Positions 7,999 through 16,398 of a DNA stretch of 64,000 nt are shown in pieces. The DNA lies in NCBI GenBank assembly GCA_027307115.1, contig DAHUXN010000046.1, forward strand, positions 1-64,000, read 5' to 3'. This stretch comes from Acidobacteriota bacterium. GTDB taxonomy: Bacteria > Acidobacteriota > Terriglobia > Acidiferrales > UBA7541. The notes below the pieces were generated by a model, which saw only the letters and a list, made by a program, of their open reading frames with translations, did not search any database and had not been told where the DNA came from. Made by a program: the position numbers and the translations under genes. Position 1 is the first letter of the stretch, and each line of letters starts with the position of its first letter.

Positions 7999-8724
7999 TT
8001 ACAAATGCGAGAGTTGATATTTGTGGAAAAAGCGCCACGCGCTCGCGTCGATTCGGTCAGACAGCACATAGTAATCGTGGTCGTGGTCTTTCAGCTCCAC
8101 ATATTGGACCGGAAACCCGGCGTTGACGAGCAGGTCGCGAGTGTTACGGGCGCGGGCGAGCGAGGAAAATTGGTCGCGGTCACCGATGTAAATGGCGATG
8201 GGCGTCTTGCGTGTTGCGCGGGACAAAATCCAATCGTAATTGTCGGCAATCACCATGCCCGTGACGGCGACGGCGGCAAAATAATCGGAGTCAAACATGG
8301 CCGCGTCATACGCCAGATAGCCGCCCATGGAATTTCCGAAAACGTAGATGCGCCGCGCGTCCAGCGCGACCTGCTGTTTGGCGTCCTCGACAACACAGCG
8401 AAATACGGCGGGGGCGAGCGGCTCGAATTTTTTGTCGCGAGGGAGCTGGGGCGCAATGAGCGCGATGCGATTTTTCGTGGCGAATTGTTTCCACGCGCCA
8501 ATCATGTTGTCGGGAATATCACCAGCGCCGTGGAGGAGCAGAATGCCCGGCAATGCAGCGTTCGTGTCCGGTGAAAAAAGCCGGTAGTGGTATTTGACGC
8601 CGCCGCAAAGAACCATTCGCGACACCACTTTTGCCGCGAGGACGGAAGGCGCAGCCAATGAGAATATCCCGGCCAAAGCAAAACCAAGGACAATCACGAG
8701 CACATTTTTTCGCACGGGATTCAC
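7999..8724 (-). CDS. Secreted alpha/beta hydrolase, esterase or PHB-depolymerase-like
   Basis: Serine hydrolase of 241 residues with an N-terminal signal or anchor (VLVIVLGFALAGIFSLAAPSVLA). The nucleophile elbow is GNSMGG (Ser about residue 131), preceded by the oxyanion-type LLLHGAGD. IYIGDRDQF provides the likely acidic residue and KDHDHDYY the catalytic His, which completes a triad. The layout resembles LpqC-type poly(3-hydroxybutyrate) depolymerases and feruloyl esterases, but the substrate cannot be read from sequence. It lies next to tRNA-Ile and 44 bases upstream of the GlsB-type gene on the same strand. Confidence 0.85.
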   Translation of the reverse strand: MNPVRKNVLVIVLGFALAGIFSLAAPSVLAAKVVSRMVLCGGVKYHYRLFSPDTNAALPGILLLHGAGDIPDNMIGAWKQFATKNRIALIAPQLPRDKKFEPLAPAVFRCVVEDAKQQVALDARRIYVFGNSMGGYLAYDAAMFDSDYFAAVAVTGMVIADNYDWILSRATRKTPIAIYIGDRDQFSSLARARNTRDLLVNAGFPVQYVELKDHDHDYYVLSDRIDASAWRFFHKYQLSHL

Positions 8725-8775
8725 GGCATGGAGTCTACACCGTTTCGAAGACGCAGCGTGTATGAATGCGAAAAG

Positions 8776-8852
8776 TGGTGGGCCTGGACTGACTTGAACA
8801 GTCGACCTCGCCCTTATCAGGGGCGCGCTCTAGCCACCTGAGCTACAGGCCC
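8776..8852 (-). tRNA. tRNA-Ile (GAT anticodon), CCA encoded
   Basis: Read on the minus strand, GGGCCTG at the 5' end pairs with CAGGCCC at the 3' end. TAGCTCAGGTGGCTAGAGC makes the D arm, CCCCTGATAAGGG the anticodon arm with GAT, and GACTGTTCAAGTCAGTC the T arm. A discriminator A and an encoded CCA finish the gene at 8776. It is alone here, not within a visible rRNA operon. Confidence 0.96.
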
Positions 8853-8926
8853 ATTTCGGTGAGGCGGTAATTTTAGCATGTCCCGCCGCGGGCTGCACCA
8901 TGATGGATGCACCACGCGAATAAGTT

Positions 8927-10261
8927 TTACACCGAGTGCGCGGCGCTGGCGGGCTTGGACCATTCCTCGCAGTGATCGAGCGACTCGGCGATGCGGTCAT
9001 GCACGTAGTGCAGTTCGTCCGCGGTGATCGCGTAAGGCGGCAGAACGTAAATGATGTTGCCGAGCGGCCGCAGGAGAACGCCTGCGTCGAGAAAAAAGCT
9101 GTAGAGCTTTGGCCGCAGGCGCGACGAATAGCCGGCATCGTCGGCGCGCAACTCGATGGCAGCAACGGTGCCGATGGAACGCACATCGCCGACCGCGGGA
9201 TGATTTGCGATTGCGGCCAAGCGCTCGCGATGAATTTTCGCGATGGCGCCGATGCGTTCAAAGACAGGCTCGCTCTCGAAAATGCTCAAGCTGACAATGG
9301 CCGCAGCGGCTGCAAATGGATTCCCTGTGTACGAGTGCCCGTGATAGAACGCGCGGGTACGATCGTCGCTGACGAACGCGCGATGGATTTCGCCGGTGCA
9401 AACAGTGGCGCCCATCGGCAGCACTCCGCCGGTGATTCCCTTCGACAGGCACATCAAATCCGGGACGACGCCTGCAAGCTCGCATGCAAACATTTTTCCG
9501 CAGCGGCCAAATCCAGTGAGAACTTCGTCGGCAATGAGCAGCACATCGTGCTGCGTGCAAAGATGGCGAACGCGCTGGAGAAATTCGACGGGATGCACAA
9601 TCATCCCGCCCGCGCCCTGCAGCAGCGGCTCGACAATCACCGCCGCGATCTCCGCGTGTTTTTCTGCGAGCAGCCGAGCGAGTTGTTCGACGCAATCAAT
9701 ATCGCAACTGGCGCGCGTCTTGCCGACGGGGCAGCGGTAGCAATAGGCCGAATGCACGCGATGGACCGGGAAACGGAAACTGCGGAACGGATCGTTGAAA
9801 ATCGAATCGTCGCTCACGGACATGGCGCCAACCGTGTCGCCGTGATAGGCGTGTTCCAGCGCGACAATTGATTGTTTCTGCGCGCGACCGGAATTTTGCC
9901 AATATTGCACGGCGATTTTCAGCGCGACTTCGATGGCCGTCGAACCGTCATCCGAAAAGAAAATGTGTTCCAGTTCGCGCGGCAACACTTTGCGCAAGCG
10001 TTGCGAAAGTTCCTCGACGCCGTCGTGCGTGAAACCCGCGAGCAGCACGTGGTCCATCTTCGCCGTCTGCTCCGCGATTGCCGCCATCATCGCGGGATGG
10101 CAATGGCCGTGGAGGTTGACCCACCACGAGGAAATCGCGTCGATGAAACGGCGGCCGTCGCCGGTGTAAATGTAAACGCCTTGCGCGCGCGTGATGCGCA
10201 GCGGCGCGGGATCCAGCGCCTCCTGCGTGAAGGGATGCCAGACGCGCAGTTTCGAGTTCAT
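8927..10261 (-). CDS. bioA: Adenosylmethionine-8-amino-7-oxononanoate aminotransferase
   Basis: PLP enzyme that converts 8-amino-7-oxononanoate to 7,8-diaminononanoate in biotin synthesis, using S-adenosylmethionine as amino donor. The 444 residues include HPFTQ at the start, SSWWVNLHGHCHPAM (substrate-pocket signature of BioA), DGSTAIEVALKIA, AYHGDTVGAMSVS, LIADEVLTGFGRCGKMFACE and LSKGITGGVLPMG with the PLP lysine. The ATG at 10261 overlaps the bioD stop codon as ATGA, so it is the last gene of the bioB-F-D-A unit and probably translationally coupled. Confidence 0.98.
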   Translation of the reverse strand: MNSKLRVWHPFTQEALDPAPLRITRAQGVYIYTGDGRRFIDAISSWWVNLHGHCHPAMMAAIAEQTAKMDHVLLAGFTHDGVEELSQRLRKVLPRELEHIFFSDDGSTAIEVALKIAVQYWQNSGRAQKQSIVALEHAYHGDTVGAMSVSDDSIFNDPFRSFRFPVHRVHSAYCYRCPVGKTRASCDIDCVEQLARLLAEKHAEIAAVIVEPLLQGAGGMIVHPVEFLQRVRHLCTQHDVLLIADEVLTGFGRCGKMFACELAGVVPDLMCLSKGITGGVLPMGATVCTGEIHRAFVSDDRTRAFYHGHSYTGNPFAAAAAIVSLSIFESEPVFERIGAIAKIHRERLAAIANHPAVGDVRSIGTVAAIELRADDAGYSSRLRPKLYSFFLDAGVLLRPLGNIIYVLPPYAITADELHYVHDRIAESLDHCEEWSKPASAAHSV

Positions 10262-10893
10262 GCGAGGAATACCTTACGATTAAACGTTTGGCGAAAAACG
10301 CGCAGCAGCGCGGCGCGATTTATCTTTACGAGCGGCGGGACTGCGCCGACGATTTCGATTTCGCCGTAATGTTCGATGGCCGCGCGATTTTCGCGATTCT
10401 CTTTTCCCACCATCACCACGCCGCGAAGATCGAGCCGCGCGGCCCGCAGCGCCGCAAGCGAGAGCAACGTGTGGTTGATCGTGCCCAACGAAGTCCGCGC
10501 GACAACAAGGACGGGAAGATTCAGATGCGCCATCAGATCCGTCATCAATTGCGTGCTGTTCATTGGCACCAGCGCGCCGCCCGCACCCTCAACAATCAGA
10601 TTTTCAGAATGCACGATTTGCGGCAATTTGATTTTACGCAGCTCAATGCGCACGCCCGCCAATCGCGCGGCCAGATGCGGCGACACAGGCGGCGCAAAAC
10701 GATACGCCTCTGGCAGAGTGCGATTTTTTGGCACGCCCGTGATGCGCATCACCGTGGCGCGATCCGAACCTTCGCACGTTCCCGTTTGGATTGGCTTCCA
10801 GTAAATCGCGCCGAGCGCCGCGCAAAGCAATGCGGAGACGACGGTCTTGCCAACGTTTGTGTCCGTGCCGGTGATAAAAAAGCAACTAGGCAT
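10258..10893 (-). CDS. bioD: Dethiobiotin synthetase
   Basis: ATP-dependent carboxylation of 7,8-diaminononanoate to dethiobiotin. The 211-residue product opens with the P-loop FFITGTDTNVGKTVVSALL and has KPIQTG and VEGAGGALVPMN, both diagnostic of BioD. The start at 10893 is chosen because the P-loop must lie at the N-terminus; a longer frame begins 29 codons earlier inside bioF without family support. It overlaps the bioF stop by eight bases and the bioA start by four. Confidence 0.97.
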   Translation of the reverse strand: MPSCFFITGTDTNVGKTVVSALLCAALGAIYWKPIQTGTCEGSDRATVMRITGVPKNRTLPEAYRFAPPVSPHLAARLAGVRIELRKIKLPQIVHSENLIVEGAGGALVPMNSTQLMTDLMAHLNLPVLVVARTSLGTINHTLLSLAALRAARLDLRGVVMVGKENRENRAAIEHYGEIEIVGAVPPLVKINRAALLRVFRQTFNRKVFLA

Positions 10894-12076
10894 TCGCGAC
10901 CGTCGCCGCTTCAGCCGCTGACAGATCGCGCGAATGCACCGCCGCGCCAATTGCGCCAACGAGACGATGAACGTCTGCAAAAGTGATGCGGCTGGTGAGC
11001 GAAACGCGAATGCGCGCCGTGCCTGCAGGAACCGTGGGCGGACGAATGGCTCGCACGGCGAAACCGGCGGCTTGCAACTGTGCCGCGACGTTTACAGCGG
11101 TTTCATTGGCGCCCAGAATCACGGGAACGATTTGCGTGGAGCCCGCGCCGCAATTGAGGCCAGCAGCGGACAATTCCGCGCGCAACGCAATCGAGATTTC
11201 ATGCAGATGTTTGCGGCGGGAATCTTCCTTGCGCGCAATCGCCAGCGCCGCGTGAATTTGCCGCGCGAAGTACGGGGGCAGCGCCGTGCTAAACAGAAAA
11301 GTCCGGGCGCGGTTGACGAGAAACTCTTTCAGTTTTGCGCTGCAACAGACAAACGCGCCTGCGCTGGCGAGAGCTTTGCCGCAGGTATAGACAATGGCGA
11401 GAATTTCGCGCTCGTGTTTCAACCCCGCAATGATGCCGCGGCCTTCCGGGCCGCATGCGCCGAGCGCGTGGGCTTCGTCTACAATCAATTCGGCACCCTG
11501 AGTTTTTGCGAGGCGCAGGAGATCCTCCATGCGCGCCAGGTCGCCTTCCATGCTGAAAATACTTTCCGTGACAATCACTTTCGCGCCTGTGCTGCGCGAT
11601 TTCTCCCGAAGCGCATCTTCGAGGAATTGCATATCGCCGTGTGGATAAATAATTTTCTCAGCGCCGGAAAGGCGCATGCCGTCAATCAGGCTGGCGTGAT
11701 TCAGCGCATCGGAAAAAACAACATCGCCCGGCTGCAAAATAGCGCTGAGCAAGCCCACGTTCGCGGCGTATCCCGAGCCGAAGTAAAGCGCTGATTCCGT
11801 GCCGGCGAATTCGGCAAACTCGGACTCCAATTCTTGCCATTCGCGCGAATTGCCAGAGAGCAGGCGTGAGCCCGTTGCGCCCATTTGCCGCGCGGACGCG
11901 ACCGCCTCGATGACGGCGTGCTTCAGGCGCGGATCGGCGGCGAGACCCAGATAATCGTTCGAACACAAATTCACGCCGCTCAGGATTTCGAGCGAGCGCA
12001 GCTGCGATTGCTCACGGAGGTTTTCGAGTTCCTCCGCGATGCGTTCGCGCAGCCGCACTCTCAAATCATCAGCCAC
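10886..12076 (-). CDS. bioF: 8-amino-7-oxononanoate synthase
   Basis: PLP enzyme that condenses pimeloyl-CoA or pimeloyl-ACP with alanine. The 396 residues show [58 protein letters not shown] and [17 protein letters not shown]. The usual T-x-x-K(A) lysine segment reads [15 protein letters not shown], with the PLP lysine in GKA. It overlaps the bioB stop by eight bases. The second gene of the biotin operon. Confidence 0.97.
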   Translation of the reverse strand: MADDLRVRLRERIAEELENLREQSQLRSLEILSGVNLCSNDYLGLAADPRLKHAVIEAVASARQMGATGSRLLSGNSREWQELESEFAEFAGTESALYFGSGYAANVGLLSAILQPGDVVFSDALNHASLIDGMRLSGAEKIIYPHGDMQFLEDALREKSRSTGAKVIVTESIFSMEGDLARMEDLLRLAKTQGAELIVDEAHALGACGPEGRGIIAGLKHEREILAIVYTCGKALASAGAFVCCSAKLKEFLVNRARTFLFSTALPPYFARQIHAALAIARKEDSRRKHLHEISIALRAELSAAGLNCGAGSTQIVPVILGANETAVNVAAQLQAAGFAVRAIRPPTVPAGTARIRVSLTSRITFADVHRLVGAIGAAVHSRDLSAAEAATVANA

Positions 12077-13022
12077 GTTGCATCGCTTTCATGCCCAGAT
12101 CGTCGAGCAGTTCCATATCTTTGTCGACGGACGGATTTGGGGTGGTCAGAAGTTTTTCTCCGGTGAAAATGGAATTCGCGCCGGCCAGAAAACAAAGTGC
12201 GACCGCCTCCCGCGAAAGTTTGTGGCGTCCGCCGGAAAGGCGCACGCGCGATGCCGGCATCAAAATGCGCGCTGTGGCGATGGCGCGGACCATAATCATC
12301 GGGTCGAGCTCCGCAGCATCGGCAAGGGGAGTTCCCTCGACGCGCGCGAGCACGTTGATCGGCACGCTCTCAGGATGTGGATTCAAATTCGAGAGTTGAT
12401 GCAGCAAACCGATGCGATCCTCTTCCGATTCGCCGATGCCAAGAATGCCGCCGCAACAAACCGTGATTCCCGCTTTGCGCACGCGCGCAATCGTCTGCAA
12501 GCGATCTTCGTAAACGCGCGTGGTGATGATGTGGCCGTAAAATTCCGGCGAGGTATCGAGGTTGTGGTTGTAGGCCGTCAAACCTGCTTGTTTGAGAGCG
12601 GCGGCTTGCGTTTCGGTGAGCATTCCGAGCGTGCAGCAGACCTCGAGATTGAGCGCGGCTACTTCGCGCACCATTTCGAGCACGCTGTCGAATTCTTTTC
12701 CTTCGGGCACATCACGCCACGCGGCGCCCATGCAGAAGCGCGTCGCGCCGTCGGCCTTCGCGCGTTTCGCGGATTCAAGAACCGCGGCCGGCTCCATTAA
12801 TTTTTGCCGGGCGACACCTGTTTTGTAATGCGCGCTCTGCGAACAGTACGCGCAGTCCTCAGGGCACGCGCCCGTTTTGATCGAAAGCAAGCGGCAGAGC
12901 TGCACTTCGTCGGGCTTGTGAAATTCGCGATGAATCGTTTGCGCCTGGAAAATCAATTCCGGCAGAGGCAAACTAAAAATGGTGCGAATTTCACCGCGCG
13001 TCCAATCGTGACGACCTTGCAT
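12069..13022 (-). CDS. bioB: Biotin synthase
   Basis: Radical SAM enzyme that inserts sulfur into dethiobiotin. The 317-residue product has the CxxxCxxC cluster in [14 protein letters not shown] (about residues 52-65), a [13 protein letters not shown] stretch and the C-terminal [24 protein letters not shown], which are typical BioB features including the second-cluster Arg and Cys ligands. It is the first gene of the biotin operon. The 107 bases upstream show no clear BirA operator. No bioC or bioH lies nearby, so pimeloyl precursor supply must be encoded elsewhere. Confidence 0.98.
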   Translation of the reverse strand: MQGRHDWTRGEIRTIFSLPLPELIFQAQTIHREFHKPDEVQLCRLLSIKTGACPEDCAYCSQSAHYKTGVARQKLMEPAAVLESAKRAKADGATRFCMGAAWRDVPEGKEFDSVLEMVREVAALNLEVCCTLGMLTETQAAALKQAGLTAYNHNLDTSPEFYGHIITTRVYEDRLQTIARVRKAGITVCCGGILGIGESEEDRIGLLHQLSNLNPHPESVPINVLARVEGTPLADAAELDPMIMVRAIATARILMPASRVRLSGGRHKLSREAVALCFLAGANSIFTGEKLLTTPNPSVDKDMELLDDLGMKAMQRG

Positions 13023-13129
13023 TGCAGAAGTCCTCGATTCAATTCGTAACTATAGATCCGCTGGAAAAGCCTCAGGTCAGTCCCAATTGAAAAACATCGA
13101 AACGGGGCCTGAGCTACACAATCAAACGA

Positions 13130-13507
13130 CTACGCCAAAGCAATCAGATCGATTTCCACGCGAACGTCGCGCGGCAGACGCGCGACTTCCACGGTGGAGC
13201 GCGCCGGCGCATTCGCGGGAAAGTAACGGGCGTAGACTTCGTTCATCTTTGCGAAATCGTTCATGTCCTTTAGAAAAACGGTGGTCTTGACGGTCTTGTC
13301 AAGCATGGAGCCGGCGGCTTCGACAATGCCCTTCAAGTTTTGCAGGACGCGATCGGTCTGCGCCGCAATGTCGCCTTCGACAAGCTGGCTCGTGGCGGGA
13401 TCGAACGCCACTTGGCCGGAAATAAAAATGAAGCCGTTGGCGCGAACCGCCTGCGAATACGGGCCGATGGCTTTGGGGCCATGCGCTGTAGAAATGACTT
13501 CCTTCAC
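13130..13507 (-). CDS. ridA: RidA-family enamine/imine deaminase
   Basis: Hydrolyses reactive 2-aminoacrylate and related enamines released by PLP enzymes. The 125-residue product fits the family length and has [20 protein letters not shown] at the N-terminus, GQVAFDP, and the C-terminal [20 protein letters not shown] with the conserved substrate-binding Arg in RST. The ATG at 13507 has AGGAGG nine bases upstream. It sits between the biotin operon and a lipoprotein gene, all on the same strand. Confidence 0.95.
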   Translation of the reverse strand: MKEVISTAHGPKAIGPYSQAVRANGFIFISGQVAFDPATSQLVEGDIAAQTDRVLQNLKGIVEAAGSMLDKTVKTTVFLKDMNDFAKMNEVYARYFPANAPARSTVEVARLPRDVRVEIDLIALA

Positions 13508-13544
13508 GATTCCTCCTGTGAATTAGCGACGATTTTGCCGACAA

Positions 13545-13602
13545 TGGGTCAGTTTGAATTTCAACTTCTTGTGTCACGGTCAAGAAAATTCAAACTGACC
13601 CA
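13545..13602. repeat. 58 bp inverted-repeat element (MITE-like or terminator)
   Basis: A perfect 17-base inverted repeat, TGGGTCAGTTTGAATTT at 13545-13561 and its complement at 13586-13602, surrounds 24 bases in which TTCTTG and CAAGAA can extend the stem. It lies in the 122 bp gap between ridA and the lipoprotein gene. The outer TGGGTCAGTTT matches the ends of the cupin-bearing element at 40950-41775. Confidence 0.75.
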
Positions 13603-13629
13603 GTGTCGCGATCAAGGCGCTATTTTGCT

Positions 13630-15129
13630 TCATTTTGATGTTGCATTCTCGTAGCGAGCGCGAAAATCAGCGGGAATTCCCTTCTGGTCGAGCCAAGCGG
13701 CGAACACGCTCGACAAATCCTGATGGCATTCCTGCTCGAGCGCCGCACGAAAATCGGTGTAGCCATATTCCTGACCTCGCAAAGCATAGACCATGTGAGC
13801 GAGCGCGTGCTCGACATTTTTTCGCCCGCAACGATGCTCCAGCGCAAAAAGAAATAGCATCGACTTCGCTTCGGCCATCTCGCGCTGCTGCGCGGAATCG
13901 TTTGAAGTCACAAATGCGATGGGCTTGTCGGCAGCTTCGTTGCCCAACTGATCAAAACGCGCGAGGCGCTGGTGAATGAGATCGTCCCGCGAGCGGGGCG
14001 CACCGGACTTTTCACTTGCCAGCGCCACTGCGTAGGAAGCAAGCGAATTGCCGAGCAGCCACGCTTCCGGCCGCGGCGTTATCACATGCTGAAACCACGA
14101 AAGCGCCAGGCGCTTTTCGAGCATCGCTGAAGCGGTTCCAGTCGAAGCGTTCCGCGAGAAGTCCGACGGAGAGAAAAGAATTATCCCGGGCAAAGTGACC
14201 GGTCGCGTGTCAAACGATTCCTGCGTAGAATCCGGCGGCGCGGGGGATTGCAGAACGAGCAGCGATTCGTTTGCCGGCCGAACCGCGCCGAACGATGATG
14301 TCAAAAAAGTATCTGTTGGGGCAAGGCTCGTTGCAGTTTGCTCCAGAATCGCCGAGGGAAACGCCTGAAGCGTCCAGAATGAAACCGTCGCGCCAGAAGC
14401 CGGAATTCGTTGCTGGTGGTATGCGCCGGCCGCGACATAGGGATCGAAGTCGTCTTTGCGCAGGCGGAAACGAAATTCCGTGTCGTTGTCAGTTTTGTGG
14501 GTGCCGCGGGATTCGCCGCTTGCGGTGGCGACAAAATTCGCGGGGACGTCAACAATGAGATCCGACGGATCGGGCCGCACGACATCCTTCGCGAAAAGCG
14601 CTTTTGCAGAAAGTGGATCGGGAAACCAGCCGGAATCATTCAAGTAAAATGCGTTCGAAGCAATTGAGATGCGCGGATCCGTTGCTGGCGTCGCGGCCAA
14701 GTCATATTCCAGTACAAGATTTTTGTGCGCGCGGCGGGACCAGTGCGAAGCGAAAGGAATGCGCCAAGTCTCCGGCCACGCCCCCGAAACGGCGGTCTCA
14801 CCTTCCGCGGGCGCGGATGTTTGGCCGGGTTCGCGCTGCGGCGTGACTTCGCGACCGTCAACCCTGACGCGGAGATTTGCGACGCCGAAACCCTTCTCGT
14901 CCGGCAAAGCAAGTTCGATGGAATCGAGCGGCGCGGTGCCGACATTTGCGAGGCGGTATTGCGCGCGGATGGCGAGATGCGGCGGATTGCCGGGAACGAA
15001 GCGAACCATGATGGATTGTTTTTCGATTTGATAGCCGGGGGCGAGGGGAACGGCGCAACTCGACAGGCAGATGAGCGCAGCAACGACGAGTGCGCCGCCG
15101 CAGAAACGCCGTGTGGAAGAGAAAGTCAA
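13630..15129 (-). CDS. Lipoprotein resembling an inactive M1 peptidase
   Basis: The 499-residue product has a lipoprotein signal (ALICLSSC, Cys about residue 25), so it is likely anchored to a membrane facing the periplasm. The N-terminal half looks like the beta-sandwich and linker of M1 aminopeptidases. At about residue 335 LALSWFQHVITP lines up with HELAHQWFGNLVTP of M1 enzymes, but the HExxH zinc residues are replaced (KRLAL). A downstream helical part with MAEAKSMLFLFALEHRCG, EYGYTDFRAALEQ and LSSVFAAWLDQKGIP resembles the M1 C-terminal region of this group. I infer a non-catalytic relative, perhaps a binding or scaffold protein. The family match is by eye and should be treated as tentative. 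Confidence 0.65.
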   Translation of the reverse strand: MTFSSTRRFCGGALVVAALICLSSCAVPLAPGYQIEKQSIMVRFVPGNPPHLAIRAQYRLANVGTAPLDSIELALPDEKGFGVANLRVRVDGREVTPQREPGQTSAPAEGETAVSGAWPETWRIPFASHWSRRAHKNLVLEYDLAATPATDPRISIASNAFYLNDSGWFPDPLSAKALFAKDVVRPDPSDLIVDVPANFVATASGESRGTHKTDNDTEFRFRLRKDDFDPYVAAGAYHQQRIPASGATVSFWTLQAFPSAILEQTATSLAPTDTFLTSSFGAVRPANESLLVLQSPAPPDSTQESFDTRPVTLPGIILFSPSDFSRNASTGTASAMLEKRLALSWFQHVITPRPEAWLLGNSLASYAVALASEKSGAPRSRDDLIHQRLARFDQLGNEAADKPIAFVTSNDSAQQREMAEAKSMLFLFALEHRCGRKNVEHALAHMVYALRGQEYGYTDFRAALEQECHQDLSSVFAAWLDQKGIPADFRARYENATSK

Positions 15130-15251
15130 AGCAGGAAGATTCTACCGATGAATAAAACCAGTAGCTAGTAGGTTGTCTCCAAAATAGACCGCGAAAGGAT
15201 TTGACCTCAGGGCTGAAGAATCCGTGTGAGAGCTAGGAAATCATCTCCTCA

Positions 15252-15305
15252 GCGGCTGAAGCCGCGTTAATACTATGCCGGTTACGGCACGGTTAAAACC
15301 GTGCC
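15252..15305. repeat. Mosaic palindromes, family A
   Basis: GCGGCTGAAGCCGC at 15252-15265 and GGCACGGTTAAAACCGTGCC at 15286-15305, followed by the usual CTGACG tail. Confidence 0.8.
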
Positions 15306-15433
15306 CTGACGCAACGCTGCAGCACCTTTTTCGGTGATACGGCGCTAGGTTTCCGAAATTCCGATCACATGAGCTTGCCAACACGACAACTGTTCTCAGG
15401 TGCTAAAACCCATTTTTCTTTCGAGGCTTGAGC

Positions 15434-15610
15434 GGCACGGCTGCACTTCCTGCGTCAGTGTAAAAAACCGTGCCCTGACGCGCGCCGACGAAAGCCGAGG
15501 GATGCAGCTCTATGAAACGAAAACCCGGCGCTTTGCGCCGACGGGCGGGGTAAACCCCGCCCCTACAAAGACAAAAGCAAAGGCAAAAGCACAAGGCAAA
15601 GGCACACAGG
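15434..15610. repeat. Mosaic palindromes, family A, one with a hairpin inserted in its loop
   Basis: GGCACGG at 15434-15440 and CCGTGCC at 15468-15474 form the usual outer stem, but the loop carries an extra hairpin CACT-TCCTGCGTC-AGTG (15444-15460). Further on lie CGGCGCTTTGCGCCG (15526-15540) and GGGCGGGGTAAACCCCGCCC (15543-15562), then an AAAGCA/AAGGCA-rich tail. Confidence 0.8.
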
Positions 15611-15652
15611 CTGATAAGTGTGGGGGCGGAGGGATATAAATCGAGAGACGGT

Positions 15653-16300
15653 TCAGCGGCCGGAGTAGCGGCGGAGAATTTGAACGTCGGACCAGCCACG
15701 ACGGCGAAGTCTGATGATTTCCGGGGCCTCGCTATCGGCGACGCCGCGACGAACAAGTTGCAGCAGCGTTCCCTCGCGCATTCCGGCATTTTTAAAATTC
15801 GCAAGAGAGGCTCCGGAGAGGACGGGCTCGCCCGCAGCGCGCCGATGGGCGGCTTCGAGAATAATTTCGTCGGAGAGACCCGCGAGGCGCATGGCCTGGG
15901 CTTCGCCGGTCCACAGACCAATCTGATTCAGCTTCGCCAACTCGATCACCGTGGATTCGGCCATGCCAGCACCAAGCAATTGGGCGACATCGTCTCCCGT
16001 GTGAAACTTTTCATTTCGAGAATGCGCCAGGCGAACAAGCGCGACGCAGCCATCGTCGGAAAGCCCAGCCTGCTTGGCTTTGACGATTTCGGCGACTTCG
16101 GCATCGTTGATATTGAGCGACTTCAAAGATTGAATGGCGGAAAAGCTGAGCCCGGACTGGTCCAGGGGAATGGTATTTGTGGGCATGACGCGATGGCATC
16201 CGGCGATGAAGAGAAAGGTCAGAGCGAATGCGGGCAAGAAGAACGTTAGCTTTCGTGGAAGGCGACGGCGTGGCGGCCGTGAAAAGAAGGGGCGAAGCAT
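15653..16300 (-). CDS. Lipoprotein of unknown function with repeated helical units
   Basis: A 215-residue protein that begins with a basic stretch, a hydrophobic run and a lipobox (FFLPAFALTFLFIAGC), so it should be lipid-anchored. The mature part contains several similar helical units of the type NDAEVAEIVKAKQAGLSDDG, AESTVIELAKLNQIG, SDEIILEAAHRR and MREGTLLQLVRRG, reminiscent of short helical repeats, without a domain I can name. The ATG at 16300 is preferred over one at 16402 because the signal peptide begins there. It lies just downstream of rel on the same strand. Confidence 0.75.
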   Translation of the reverse strand: MLRPFFSRPPRRRLPRKLTFFLPAFALTFLFIAGCHRVMPTNTIPLDQSGLSFSAIQSLKSLNINDAEVAEIVKAKQAGLSDDGCVALVRLAHSRNEKFHTGDDVAQLLGAGMAESTVIELAKLNQIGLWTGEAQAMRLAGLSDEIILEAAHRRAAGEPVLSGASLANFKNAGMREGTLLQLVRRGVADSEAPEIIRLRRRGWSDVQILRRYSGR

Positions 16301-16398
16301 CTCAAGTCCAATTGTAAACGCGGGCCAGTCGAAGCGGTGAGCGGATGTCGGAAGCGACAATGCCCGCATGGAACGGGCGCGGGAGCAAAAGCCAAACT

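Larger units (their letters stand above)
15130..15652. other. Gene-free 523 bp of mosaic palindromes
   Basis: Two clusters of family A repeats (15252-15305 and 15434-15562) fill much of this gap. No supported coding sequence. Confidence 0.65.

Noticed and set aside
8936-9871. 311-codon open frame antisense to bioA
   Set aside because: bioA has all its family motifs on the other strand and coupled overlaps with bioD.
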